This document shows, piece by piece, positions 12,057 through 21,563 of a DNA stretch of 64,000 nucleotides. Under the pieces are notes generated by a model. The model was not told the DNA's origin. It saw nothing but the letters and a program-made list of their open reading frames with translations, and made no database searches. The number at the start of each line of letters is the position of its first letter. The first letter of the stretch is position 1. A program made the position numbers and the translations under genes. This DNA comes from Cephalotus follicularis (Eukaryota > Streptophyta > Magnoliopsida > Oxalidales > Cephalotaceae): the NCBI GenBank assembly GCA_001972305.1, contig BDDD01000430.1, positions 310,001 to 374,000 of the forward strand, read 5' to 3'.

Positions 12057-12067
12057 TCTCTGATACC
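12057..12067 (-). other. Primer-binding site (initiator Met-tRNA type)
   Basis: The minus strand reads TGGTATCAGAG three bases inside the LTR end. This is the usual complement of the plant initiator Met-tRNA 3' end and sets the orientation and LTR boundary of the 7424-17037 element. Confidence 0.85.
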
Positions 12068-12809
12068 ACTCTGTAACACCCTGAGCCCAAGAGGCGAGCT
12101 CGTGGCGTCAACTTCCATTTTATGCATTCACTTAGTCCAATGTTGGGTGCTTGATAAGTAAATCCGTATGCATAAATATTTAAAACTTTATCCATACTCT
12201 AACAATTCATTCAAATAAGTGATAATCTAACATGCATATCCATTCAAATACTGAAATAAACTTATACAACATCATACTTCTTAATCATTTCTTACAACTC
12301 AAATACATCCTTAAACAATCCATACAAAACTATGTTCAATACATATCTTTACATAAAACAAATACAATAATGAAACACACCTCCTCAGTTCCTTGCCCAA
12401 AATACAGTTGTCCAATCACTTGTCGCTACTCCCACCTTCTCTACTTGATATCCATACACAACAACCCTATCCCGAAGGATGGGTTAGCCATACGGCCAAA
12501 CAGGAATAACCCCATGCATAATGGAATGAACATATATCGCAGTTATATGCATATCATGTATAATGCATGAATGACAGCTGTGATTAACCATACAAATACA
12601 ACCATCACATATCGACGTACATAACTAGTTAACATAAGTATACGATCCCTACCCATACATAATTAGACGCTCCATATCCATACCATGTGTGCGAGTACAC
12701 TCACATAAACATAAACCTATAGAGTTAATAACCTATCATACCATAGAGTATATGTAGCCACCCATGGATATACACAAGGGAGCTTGACTAGATACCCTAG
12801 ATGCCGATG

Positions 12810-15300
12810 TGACACGCCCTGACCCAGCCCAGCTGGGATTTTCTGTGTTTGCTATGAGGCCAAGCCTCCTATAAGAGACTCACCTTGTAGGTTCATCAGA
12901 ACAGAGATTCAGAAATGCATTTTTAAACAGACAAATTTCTTCAAAATATAAAGAAAATAGAAAAGTTTCTTGAAAAACTTGAAAATAATTCTAACTCTTA
13001 AATTTTTATGAAAATCGGGCATGTAGTATTCTTTTATCGGACTATGCCCCTTGTAAAGAAAAACACAGTTAATAAAAATAGGCTCAGCCCTCAGCAACCA
13101 CACTCCCGAAGGAGGAAACAGTTTATAAAATGGGCTCAGCCCTCAGCAGACCACAATTTAAACAGAAAACAAGTATGGGTTGGGCTCCGCCTCAACCATA
13201 TTATCAAAGCTTAAATCATGAAATAGGGCTCAGCCCTTCTAAACGAAACAAAAACATTTATATAAAACATAAATGATGCAGAATTTAAAATGTTGATGTA
13301 GTGATGGTATGCATATGTTGACTCTGGTAGGCATGCCCTTGTGGTCTCACCTCAACAGACAAACTGACTCAAGCTGACAAAGCTCAGCAGGCTAACCTAT
13401 CAGAACTAAAAACTGAAAACAGAGGAGGGGGTTAGTCCACAGGACTAGTGAGATGAAACAAAAAGACTCAACAGAGTTTTGCTCGCATAAAAATATCTTT
13501 ACAGGAAAGATATAACAAAAGTATAAAACAACTGAAACAGAGTTTCAGAAACAGAAATAAAATCCAGAATCTGATTTACAAAACAATTTAAGACATCTTA
13601 AACAAAATATAAATCTCAAAAATCAGTTTCTAAAACAGAAATTTCCAGAATCAGAAGATCAGATCGTTTCTCAAAACAGATTTAATTCCTCAGAAACTCA
13701 GATATATGTTGTATTTAACAAAGTTTAAACATAATAAATATATAACGATGCAATGGGTCTACTAGGTAAGGTTGATATCTGGGCCCCGTCGGGCCGAACG
13801 TCTAGCAGAAATAGTGGCAATGACATTGTCGTGTCAAAGCATCAGCAGAAAAGTCATACACGTGTAGACAAAGCCTCTCATGGGCAGCAGATATGTAACC
13901 AATACAATACCGAGATCACCATGCATCTAAACATATTTAACAGATTTCAGAAGTACAGAAATCACCATTACTTCAAAACAGATTCAAACAGATTTAAAAC
14001 AGATTCAGACGGATACAAAAATCATTAACGTATCAAAATAGACTTAAAACAGATTTCCAACAGATACAGAAATTTTTTTTCTTTCAAATACAGATATAAC
14101 CGAAAATATCGTTATAGTATGACTATAATCATGCGAGCATTTGAAAACATTACAGGAAAATTTCAGACATTAAAACTTAAACATCTTTCAGAAATAGAGT
14201 AGCTCAAAATTCATTCAGATACAAAAATAAATATGTGAAAATGTTAAAACATTCAAACCATTAAAAAGAACTTAAGAGTAAGAAGGTTAAAGAAAAGCGT
14301 TCCATTCACAGAACAGACGAGCAAGTCCCACGACTGGTCGCCTCCATGGCTGACCTCAACAGCAGAATCCTCTGCTAATAGACAGACAGACAGACAGACA
14401 GATAACAAACTTCAGACTCAAACACGTACCAAGACGTGAAGTGTTTTATGCAATGAAATACGTGCAGGTGTCAGAAAACTATAACGACCTATACGGTCAA
14501 CAGAAATAGAAGTCCGATTATTAAAAACATCGTTTAAACTTTAATTAACACACTTTTGAAAATCATTAAAGCAAGTTCAAGTGGTTGTCCATGTTATCCA
14601 ATTTCGAATTGATTATACAATTCAAGTTCATATATATAACAGAAACAGATACAGAAATACAGAATTCAAAGGAAAACAGATTAACGGAACAAAGTTCAAA
14701 GTTTACCAAAAGCAAACGTAGCGGAGCACGGAGCCGGAATCGCGGAGCCGAACCGGAATGGATCATGCCTACGCAGAAAACAGAGTCGAAAATCTATCAG
14801 AAGCGGGCCGCAGAAGGCTGCCAGCCCATGGGCCCATGCGTCGCCACTGGTCGGCTCCTGTCAGCCACGCACGGTCTCCGGTCACCCTCAGAGAAAGTCC
14901 TACCTGGTGCGCCGGAGGACGGAGAACACGAATCCGAGGCACGTTGGTCACGGCGCAGCCGCAACTGGCTAGAACAGGCGCATCGACGGTGGCTGCCTTC
15001 ACCGCTGATATGCATTCCCGATGTAGCCATCGACCGGGGTTGGTCGCGTTCGAACCGCGGTGATGCTAGGATGCAGAATATGGGCTCGCCTTGCCTTGAC
15101 GGTCACCCGAGATGGCAGATCAACGCAAAACAGAGGCAGAGAGAGAAGAGCTCGTGGCACGCGTGGTGGCCGTTCGCCGGCGCAAGGGTGGGGTGCGGTA
15201 TGCTCAGCATGTGGCGGTGGTCACGCCGATGCCATATCGGTAGTGACACCGGCGGCAGAGGCAGAAAACGGAGAGAGAATGGGAGAGAGGAGAGAGAAAC

Positions 15301-15335
<35 letters not shown>

Positions 15336-15680
15336 AAAATGAGAGCATTTTTGGCATTTTCCCATATATATTTAATCAAAACGGACTGGTTTCGTCCAGA
15401 ATTAAAACGATACGGACAAAAATTAGATGTTTAGGACATACCACTTGGCTTACTTTCCGAATTTAGCAGCAGTTTTAGTAAAACATCATTTAATTTTTAC
15501 AGTTGAGAAAACTTATTTGTTACGCAGAAAAACCATCATAATGTAATCACATTAGCAAAAATTTTATTAATGACGTAATGCATATGTCAAGAGAGCCAGA
15601 AAAATAGACTAACAGCTAGACAGACAAACAGAAAGCCACGTAAGCTCACAAACATGGGCTTCTGGGACACGGATGTCACA
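12810..15680 (-). mobile_element. Solo-LTR-like insertion, family X, copy A
   Basis: A TGACACGCCCTGACCC...GGATGTCACA segment of 2871 bp interrupts the host LTR, so its ends are fixed by comparison with the uninterrupted left LTR. On the minus strand it begins TGTGACATCC and ends GGGCGTGTCA. It is homologous along most of its length to copy B (48922-51404). A contains about 0.36 kb (around 14820-15180) that B lacks. No internal domain, primer-binding site or coding domain was seen. A GC-rich block with GGCGGC/CGACGG texture and a long GA run (15303-15333) lie in its right part. Flanking 5-mers CGATG and TGGTG match poorly, suggesting age. It could instead be a deleted non-autonomous element. 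Confidence 0.7.
15303..15333. repeat. GA microsatellite
   Basis: An uninterrupted run of about 15 GA units inside nested copy A. It makes long low-complexity Arg/Glu open frames on the plus strand that are not genes. Confidence 0.95.
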
Positions 15681-17037
15681 TGGTGAATATATGTGCCAGA
15701 GCTTGGTTAGGTTTAGTTGGCAGTGAATAAAGGCGTCAGAGCTCAACTAGTATAGATGTCCATATAGGCCACTCTAAAAGGTTTCAAGTCATACAATCAT
15801 ACAATCCATACTATAGCCTTCATTTCTATCTCCTTACTAGTCATTGTAGAAAACATTTTATTTCCAGAGCATAAAACAATTTTTAAAAGATAGGATCGAT
15901 CCATATTCAAAACTGTGTTAGAACCATCTTTAAAGACATAAAAGGGCCTAATAAAGGAGTCGAGAATCATCCATTAAGAAAACAAGTAAAATACAAACTA
16001 TGGTTGAAAATACAATATAGTCCATTACTACACAAAAGAAGTCGACGTGTAAAGAACAAGACGTCGACTTTATCCTAGGACGTTGACGTAATAGGGTGTA
16101 ACATTTTGGCAAAAACTTTAAAGTAGGACATCGACCTTTAAAAAGGGAAGAAGTTGACTTAATAACGCATGACGTCAACGTTTAAAAGAAAAGAAGTCGA
16201 CATAATGTGGTTAAATGCATGAGACGTCGACGTAATTTTACGTAGGCGCCGACGTACTGGTAAACTTTCAGGTTCAATTCGAGATTAAAATCTCATTTGG
16301 CATACTTTCATAAATCTGATTGAAATGAAACTTTGGGAACAAGATCTAGGAATGTCTAGGGATGACATACTAAGAGATCAAGTCATTTGGACCGTCAAAA
16401 GGTCACAAGATCTAAAAAGGCATAAAACTAGATCTAGGTTTCTCTTTTCATTGAAAATCCATTTTAAATCTTTCAAATTTGTTCTAGTTAACCCTAACCA
16501 TATCCATACACACATGCTCATCAAGGCGGGATAATTTTTGCAATATATACAACATTTAAACAATTCCAAATTTATTTTAGGTAGAGAAATCCTATCAATT
16601 TGATTTTGATGCTTTAAACCTTGAAAACAATTAGATAATGGATAAAGAACTCAAGTTCTTAGCTCAATCAACTACCCCTTGGGTCCCCTAATGAATTTGG
16701 TTTAATTTTAAATGAGAGATGTATAGAGAAGGATCGGGTGAGAATAAGAGAGTTTAGAGAGAGAGAGAGAGAGAGAGAGGTTTGAGTGAAAAATGAAGAA
16801 AATGAATAGAAAATGTTCTATTTATAGGGAACTCGATTTTAACTCTCTAAGTTCAAAACGCTCACAACTCTCTTAGGCAAACTATCCCTTATGCATATAA
16901 AACATATAACATTCCATATGGGTATTAAAAACCCTCATCCATACAATCCATAAAAATGAAAGCAGTATAATATTTGTACAATAAATAAACATGGATACTA
17001 AATGCAATAAAAGGATCACCGAATTCAGGTTGTTACA

Positions 17038-17273
17038 CAACGCACAACATATCAAATCGAATAGGATTTGAGGTATTTCAAGCCATGAAGGTGTAGATGT
17101 TATGGTTAGGTTCCATGGTCAGACGCCATGGTTTGGCGTCATAGTCCTTCTCGTATTCAAAATTTTGAACGACTATAACTTTTGATGTGCAAGAGGTTAC
17201 AGGTTGCATAACATTTCAATTCAAAGCTCGTGTTGAGCTCTACGATAATCTGATATAACCGTAGAGGTTTTGT
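17038..17273. other. Continuation of old LTR-like sequence right of the gag-only element
   Basis: No coding content. Phrases such as GGTTCCATGGTCAGACGCCATGG and GACTATAACTTTTGATG have the flavour of plant gypsy LTR U3 regions. It is likely the right-hand continuation of the debris at 6890-7423. Confidence 0.4.
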
Positions 17274-17860
17274 AGGCACTTGGAGATGTTATGGCTTGTG
17301 AGACAATGTGAACACTTTTATTGTGAGGTCTTATGTTCCAAAATCCTTGTAGGCCTTCAGAGATGTATTGCATGTGAGGCAAGGTGAGAACCTTACTTAT
17401 GAGGGCTTATCTTCTGAAAGCTTTGTAGGCCTTCAGGGATGTATTACCAGTGAGGCAAGGTGAGAATATTGCCTATGAGGGCTTGTCTTTCGAAAGCTTT
17501 GTAGGCCTTCGGAGATGTATTGCCTGTGAGGCAAGGTGAAAACCTTACCTATGATGAATTATCTTCCCCAAACTTTATAGACCTTTAGAGGTGTATTCCA
17601 TATGAGGAAAGGTGAGAATCTTGCTTGTGATGGCTTTTATTTCGAAAGCTTTGTAGGCTTTTGGGGATGTATTGCCTGTGAGGCAATGTGAGAACCATAC
17701 ATGTAAGAGCTTATCTTCCATAGGCTTTCGAAGATATAAAGCCTGTGAGGCAAGGTGAGAATCGTGCTTATGGGGGCTTATCTTCTGAAAGCTTTGTAGA
17801 CCTTCAAAGATGTAATGCCTATAAGGCATGGTAAGAACCTTGATGATGAGAGGCATAGAG
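17274..17860. repeat. 76-bp tandem repeat array, about eight units
   Basis: The phrase GTAGGCCTTC-(G/A)GAGATGTATTGCCTGTGAGGC recurs with starts at about 17274, 17351, 17427, 17503, 17579, 17655, 17722 and 17798. The period is 76 bp except for one 77-bp and one 67-bp step. Units differ by several substitutions each. The period is not a multiple of three, so the minus-strand open frame through it (17575-17916) is not a credible repeat protein. Confidence 0.9.
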
Positions 17861-18309
17861 GTTAAATCACATGCATGAGTCCCAGACCAGTATTGATAGT
17901 GTTTCCCCTCGAGCATTAGATTTATCTATGGGGTCTTTTGTATTCAACCTACTTTACATTTAGTTGATTTTGTGCAAATGATTTGAGTGTTTGCTTTCAC
18001 CTTCGTAAGGTGTCTTCCAATAGATATTGGTGGTTGTCGAAACTGAATAGGTAGAAATAAATTCTACTATTATTGAAAAGGAGGATGAGTCAGATGGACA
18101 TAACAAGAAGTTCTAAGCAAAAGAGATCATAACGCTCTCGTCAATCAAGAAAGATATCCTAGCGATCTTGAATAAGAAAGGAGATCCTAGCGATCTCGTA
18201 AGCTACCGGTTTCCTTCCAGTTCCATTCACGTTATGGTATGAATGACCCATGTTGTAGGTTGTCACTGAGTATCCGTTTAGAAGCTCGTGGGACGTCGAG
18301 GCATTTGCT
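17861..18309. other. No gene seen; degraded repeat sequence
   Basis: It contains GGAGATCCTAGCGATCTCG and AAGATATCCTAGCGATCTTG, a short diverged direct repeat. It is probably part of the same decayed gypsy debris as the gag relic that follows. Confidence 0.4.
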
Positions 18310-18440
18310 CGTTCATCTTTGGCATGTCACTAATGAAGGCCTTCAAATGGCCACGTTGAATCAAAGACTCAATTTCCTCTTTCAGGGAAGGACAATCCTT
18401 GGTGTTGTGGTCGTGGCCTCTATGGAATTGGAATAGCCCT
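18310..18440 (-). pseudogene. gag Cys/His-motif relic of another Tat-type gypsy element
   Basis: Minus-strand reading gives QFHRGHDHNTKDC followed by LKEEIESLIQRGHLKAF. This is the plant Tat gag motif also found near 3940-3860 and 29220, but with clear divergence. About 40 codons remain open and no neighbouring pol was found. It records an older element than the two Tat copies. Confidence 0.7.
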
Positions 18441-18859
18441 ACCCACGCCTACTTTGGTTAGTCCTGAGTTTCTCTGACCACCAAAGATAATCTTTATTCT
18501 GAATCTCCATGTATATATCTCTCATTTCTATGGTGAGAGGAGTGTAATTTCGAGAGCCTCTAGTTGGGCTTGTATCCCTACTTGATTCTCGAGAGCCTAT
18601 ACTCTATTATCTAATAGATGCATGGATAGGACTGTATATTTAGGTCCTATTTATATCACCGCTATGAGATAGTTGTATATGAATAGTGATCATAACTGAC
18701 ATTCACGCATATGACATGCATATAAATGTTATAACTGTTCACTCCATGCATGATTATCTATATACTAGGCTTTTGGTTGATCCATCCTTTGGGATGTATG
18801 GTGATCACAGGGAGCAGGGAGTAGTAAATAGTGATCAATTTGGCTACAGTTGCTTGGGT

Positions 18860-19299
18860 TGAGGATAAGCTTATGATTTAGTGCTTTATTTTCAGACTAG
18901 ATTGTATTTATTTTATATCATACTTGTATTTTAGTATGTATGTATTCATATTTAGATTTGTTTTGTATTCAAATAGATATATGATTGTATTCAGTATCTG
19001 ATCAGTGTATATGTCAATATGCCTATATTAGTAAGATCAATTGAATGGATTTCAGCATAGAGTGCTTATTGTTTTAAAGTTTTTGATTATTCTGCAAAAT
19101 GTTTACCCTTATCTAGTACACCAACTATTGGTTAAGTGAATTGCATGACAAGACACACTGAAAGGTCGCATCTCGGGCTTACCTTCGAGCTTGGGGCATG
19201 GCACATTCTAATCTAGTCTGTCAATTCTAGGGTTAAGAGATATTGATTGGACCAGATGGTTCGCATCTCGCGATCGTTTCTCGGTCTTAGGGCGTGACA
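18860..19299 (+). repeat. End of an old plus-strand gypsy LTR
   Basis: The stretch ends with TTCGCATCTCGCGATCG then TTCTCGGTCTTAGGGCGTGACA, which has the form of the 3' end of plant gypsy LTRs. Before it lies an AT-rich region with GGCTTACCTTCGAGCTTGG. The LTR's start was not located, and it may join the debris at 6890-7423 and 17038-17273. 18441-18859 carries nothing recognisable. Confidence 0.5.
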
Positions 19300-20016
19300 A
19301 GTTTAGGTAATAGAAAAAAAATACTAACAGATTTATTAACGAAGTTTTAACGGTGGGGTTGTATATGTTCAATTTATCAAATCTCATGTGTTAAATACGT
19401 GGTTTTCAATCTTGAGGTGTTGCCGCTGGAGTAAACCACATGGGTTTTTATATATTTTACCATAAATTTTTTTTCCTTTCAAAAACATCATTTTATCAAA
19501 GAAACCCTATTTTTGAAAACCATTGGTAAACATATTTCTCATGTACTTTCAAATTTAAAAACAATTTCCAAAACATAGTATAACATATTTTTAACAATTC
19601 AAGAGGTTTTACATCAAAATAAATTTTGGGTTTTTTAGAATTTGATGTAATTAAGAACACCATATTAATAGCGAGTCACTTTATTAAAAGAATTTAATTA
19701 ACAAGTATCTTAAAGAAATTTGTTAATATTATTTTTTATCGATTGATTATTAAACTGAACAAATCAGTAAAAAAATGACATTAACAACAGTTGATTTTAT
19801 CAAGAAAGTGAAAATAACTAACTAATAAAAAAACACTCTTAAGAAGTGTCCTTAGAACACTACTTAACAAAATTCTTATATGCAATGAATATGAACAGTG
19901 CGAAATTAAAAAAGTAAGATTTTTTGAACAATAACTCCAATTTTTAAAGTTCAGACTTATCATATCAGTTAATATAACAATTTAAATAGTCATAAAATAT
20001 AAACTAGAATGGGTTT
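19300..20016. other. AT-rich intergenic sequence, nothing recognised
   Basis: Short homopolymer runs, no coding or repeat signature seen. It ends at the GTATG target duplication (20017-20021) of the Tat element. Confidence 0.6.
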
Positions 20017-20021
20017 GTATG

Positions 20022-20946
20022 TGTTGATGCAAAAATCCTTTCCTCAACAGTACCCTACGTGTAAGAGCTTGATTTGTTTAAGGAAACGCTGGTTTTATGC
20101 TCCTAGGAAAAAAGGTAGAAGATGGCTGTTAATGCTTTCCCTGCACAGAGGAATAAACACGTTGAAGGTCCAGGAGGTTATTCTCCCGGGGACACTCCGA
20201 TGCTCAAGTTAGGCCTTTGTACAGTGAAAACAAGGTTATTTGAGAGTAAAAATAGTCGACCTTTGTTCTTACTGTTGAACTAGTATTTATAGTGCAGGAG
20301 TGTAACTGTCCCCTAAGGAAATGCCGAGGATCTCGGTCATTTCCCTTGATCTCCGCCTAATATGTTGCCACTTTCTTTGTAGGTAGTTCATTATATAACA
20401 ACTTCCTTATTAAGATGAAGGTGAATCCCAGGAAATTAGGCTGATTTCATGGCCTTATCCCATGAAGTGGGGGTCCTCTGCCATAGGGCTACCGAGGAAG
20501 TGAAACATGGTACTGTTGTACGCTTAGAACGCCGGGTCCTCTACCATACATCCGAGGATGAGGTCTTTTGGGATACCGTCGAGGAGAAGGTCCTCGGTAT
20601 CTGTGCAGTGGGGGTTCGTCCTCTGTTACGTGTCCGATAGACACTTCGGGTAGAGGATGTCCTCGGCACTGGTGCCCTGAAGGAGGTCCTCTGATCTGTA
20701 CCCTAAGTAAGCTCCTTGGCAGAGGAGGTCCTCGGCTCGGTCGTCCCGTGGTGCGCCCTTGGTTAAGCTAGCTCTCCTCGGCCCTGGTGTTTGGCAATGG
20801 TCTGCTGACTTGCTACTGTGAGTAGCCTTACTAAGCCTCCTCTGATCCGTGTTCATGTGAGCTTCAAAAAAGAGACCTCTGGACACGTGGCTTTATCCAA
20901 GGAGGACATGTGTCCTTCTTAATATAAACAGATTTTTCCCATATCA
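20022..20946 (-). repeat. 3' LTR of Tat copy 2
   Basis: On the minus strand it runs from TGATATGGG to ATCAACA. It is paired with 30821-31745 at the same length. Many AGGTCCTCGG/TCCTCTG-type short repeats lie in U3 (20460-20780). The antisense gene's promoter lies just inside it, at about 21.35 kb. Confidence 0.95.
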
Positions 20947-20956
20947 TATGCCCCCC
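20947..20956 (-). other. Polypurine tract of Tat copy 2
   Basis: The minus strand reads GGGGGGCATA directly before the LTR start TGATATG. This is the expected priming site for plus-strand DNA synthesis and fixes the 3' LTR boundary. Confidence 0.75.
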
Positions 20957-21351
20957 TGGTCCTTCTTCTCTGGCCTTGGTTAGAGGAGGAGGATTAGAGT
21001 TGAGAGCCGTGGCTCGGGCCAGACTCCTCTGCAGAGCTTCCTGCTAGCTTTCCCATTCACGAGTGAGCCGAGATCGAAGGTATTACTTTGGACGATCCTC
21101 TGCACAAAGATGAATATGCCTTAGTAGAGGATCGAAGTCTGCCTCCTTGTCTGCATCTGTCCCAGCTAACGGACCTCGTGTCGCGAGTCCAAATCATTGC
21201 AATTAAGTAGCGTATTGAATACGATTTGCACGTGGCGTTAGCCGAGCATTTCCCGCCTCTGTCGCTTCGTTTCCCGCGTATGACTTGACGGTTCGCTTCT
21301 TAACCGTTAGATCTTGCGTGAGGTGGAGGGCCAGGATCCGAGGTGGGGGTC

Positions 21352-21358
21352 TATAAAA
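21352..21358 (+). promoter_or_regulatory. TATA box of the antisense gene
   Basis: TATAAAA within GGTCTATAAAAGG lies about 206 bp upstream of the chosen ATG (21564), on the strand opposite to gag-pol. A CA/CT-rich leader (TTCTCAAAACAAACTTTTC) follows. Confidence 0.65.
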
Positions 21359-21563
21359 GGTTGTATTCTTCTCAAAACAAACTTTTCTCTCCTCAAAACT
21401 CCAGTACTCACATTTCCGTTGAAAGCTTTCCAAGTTCGCTGTGCTTTCAGAAACCTATTTCATCACTCTTCATTAAAATCTTTGGTAAGTTTTTGTCATC
21501 TTTTCGCCGTTCCAGGTCGTTCCTAGTTTTCTTTTGCAGTTTCTTCTTCCTCGTCTTGAATTT

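Larger units (their letters stand above)
7424..17037 (-). mobile_element. Gag-only (pol-less) Ty3/gypsy LTR element carrying a nested insertion
   Basis: It is bounded by two homologous long LTRs (7424-10141 and 12072-17037). The internal region is only 1.93 kb (10142-12071). On the minus strand the right LTR is followed by a TGGTATCAGAG primer-binding site (12067-12057) complementary to initiator Met-tRNA. The left LTR is preceded by a polypurine tract AAGGAGGAGAGAA (about 10154-10142). Flanking 5-mers CAAGG and CAACG differ at one base and fit an aged target duplication. Only gag relics are found inside and no protease, reverse transcriptase or integrase, so the copy is non-autonomous. The right LTR is enlarged by the nested element at 12810-15680. 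Confidence 0.85.
12072..17037 (-). repeat. Right (5') LTR of the gag-only element, interrupted at 12810-15680
   Basis: It begins TGTAACACCCTGAGCC and ends GTTGTTACA. Sequence before 12810 matches 7424-8130 of the left LTR, and sequence after 15680 matches 8130-10141. Without the nested insert it is about 2.1 kb. It holds a second GTCGAC motif cluster (about 16040-16255) and a GA run at about 16756-16780. Confidence 0.82.

Noticed and set aside
14585-15466. 293-codon plus-strand open frame with an Arg/Glu repeat tail
   Set aside because: It runs through a GA microsatellite and GC-rich DNA of nested copy A. It has no domain and is not conserved in copy B.
17274-17860. Regular repeats that might suggest a CRISPR array
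   Set aside because: Units are contiguous 76-bp tandem copies without unique spacers, in a plant genome.
17575-17916. Minus-strand 113-codon frame over the tandem repeats
   Set aside because: The period of 76 bp is not a multiple of three, so each unit is read in a different frame. No repeat protein results.
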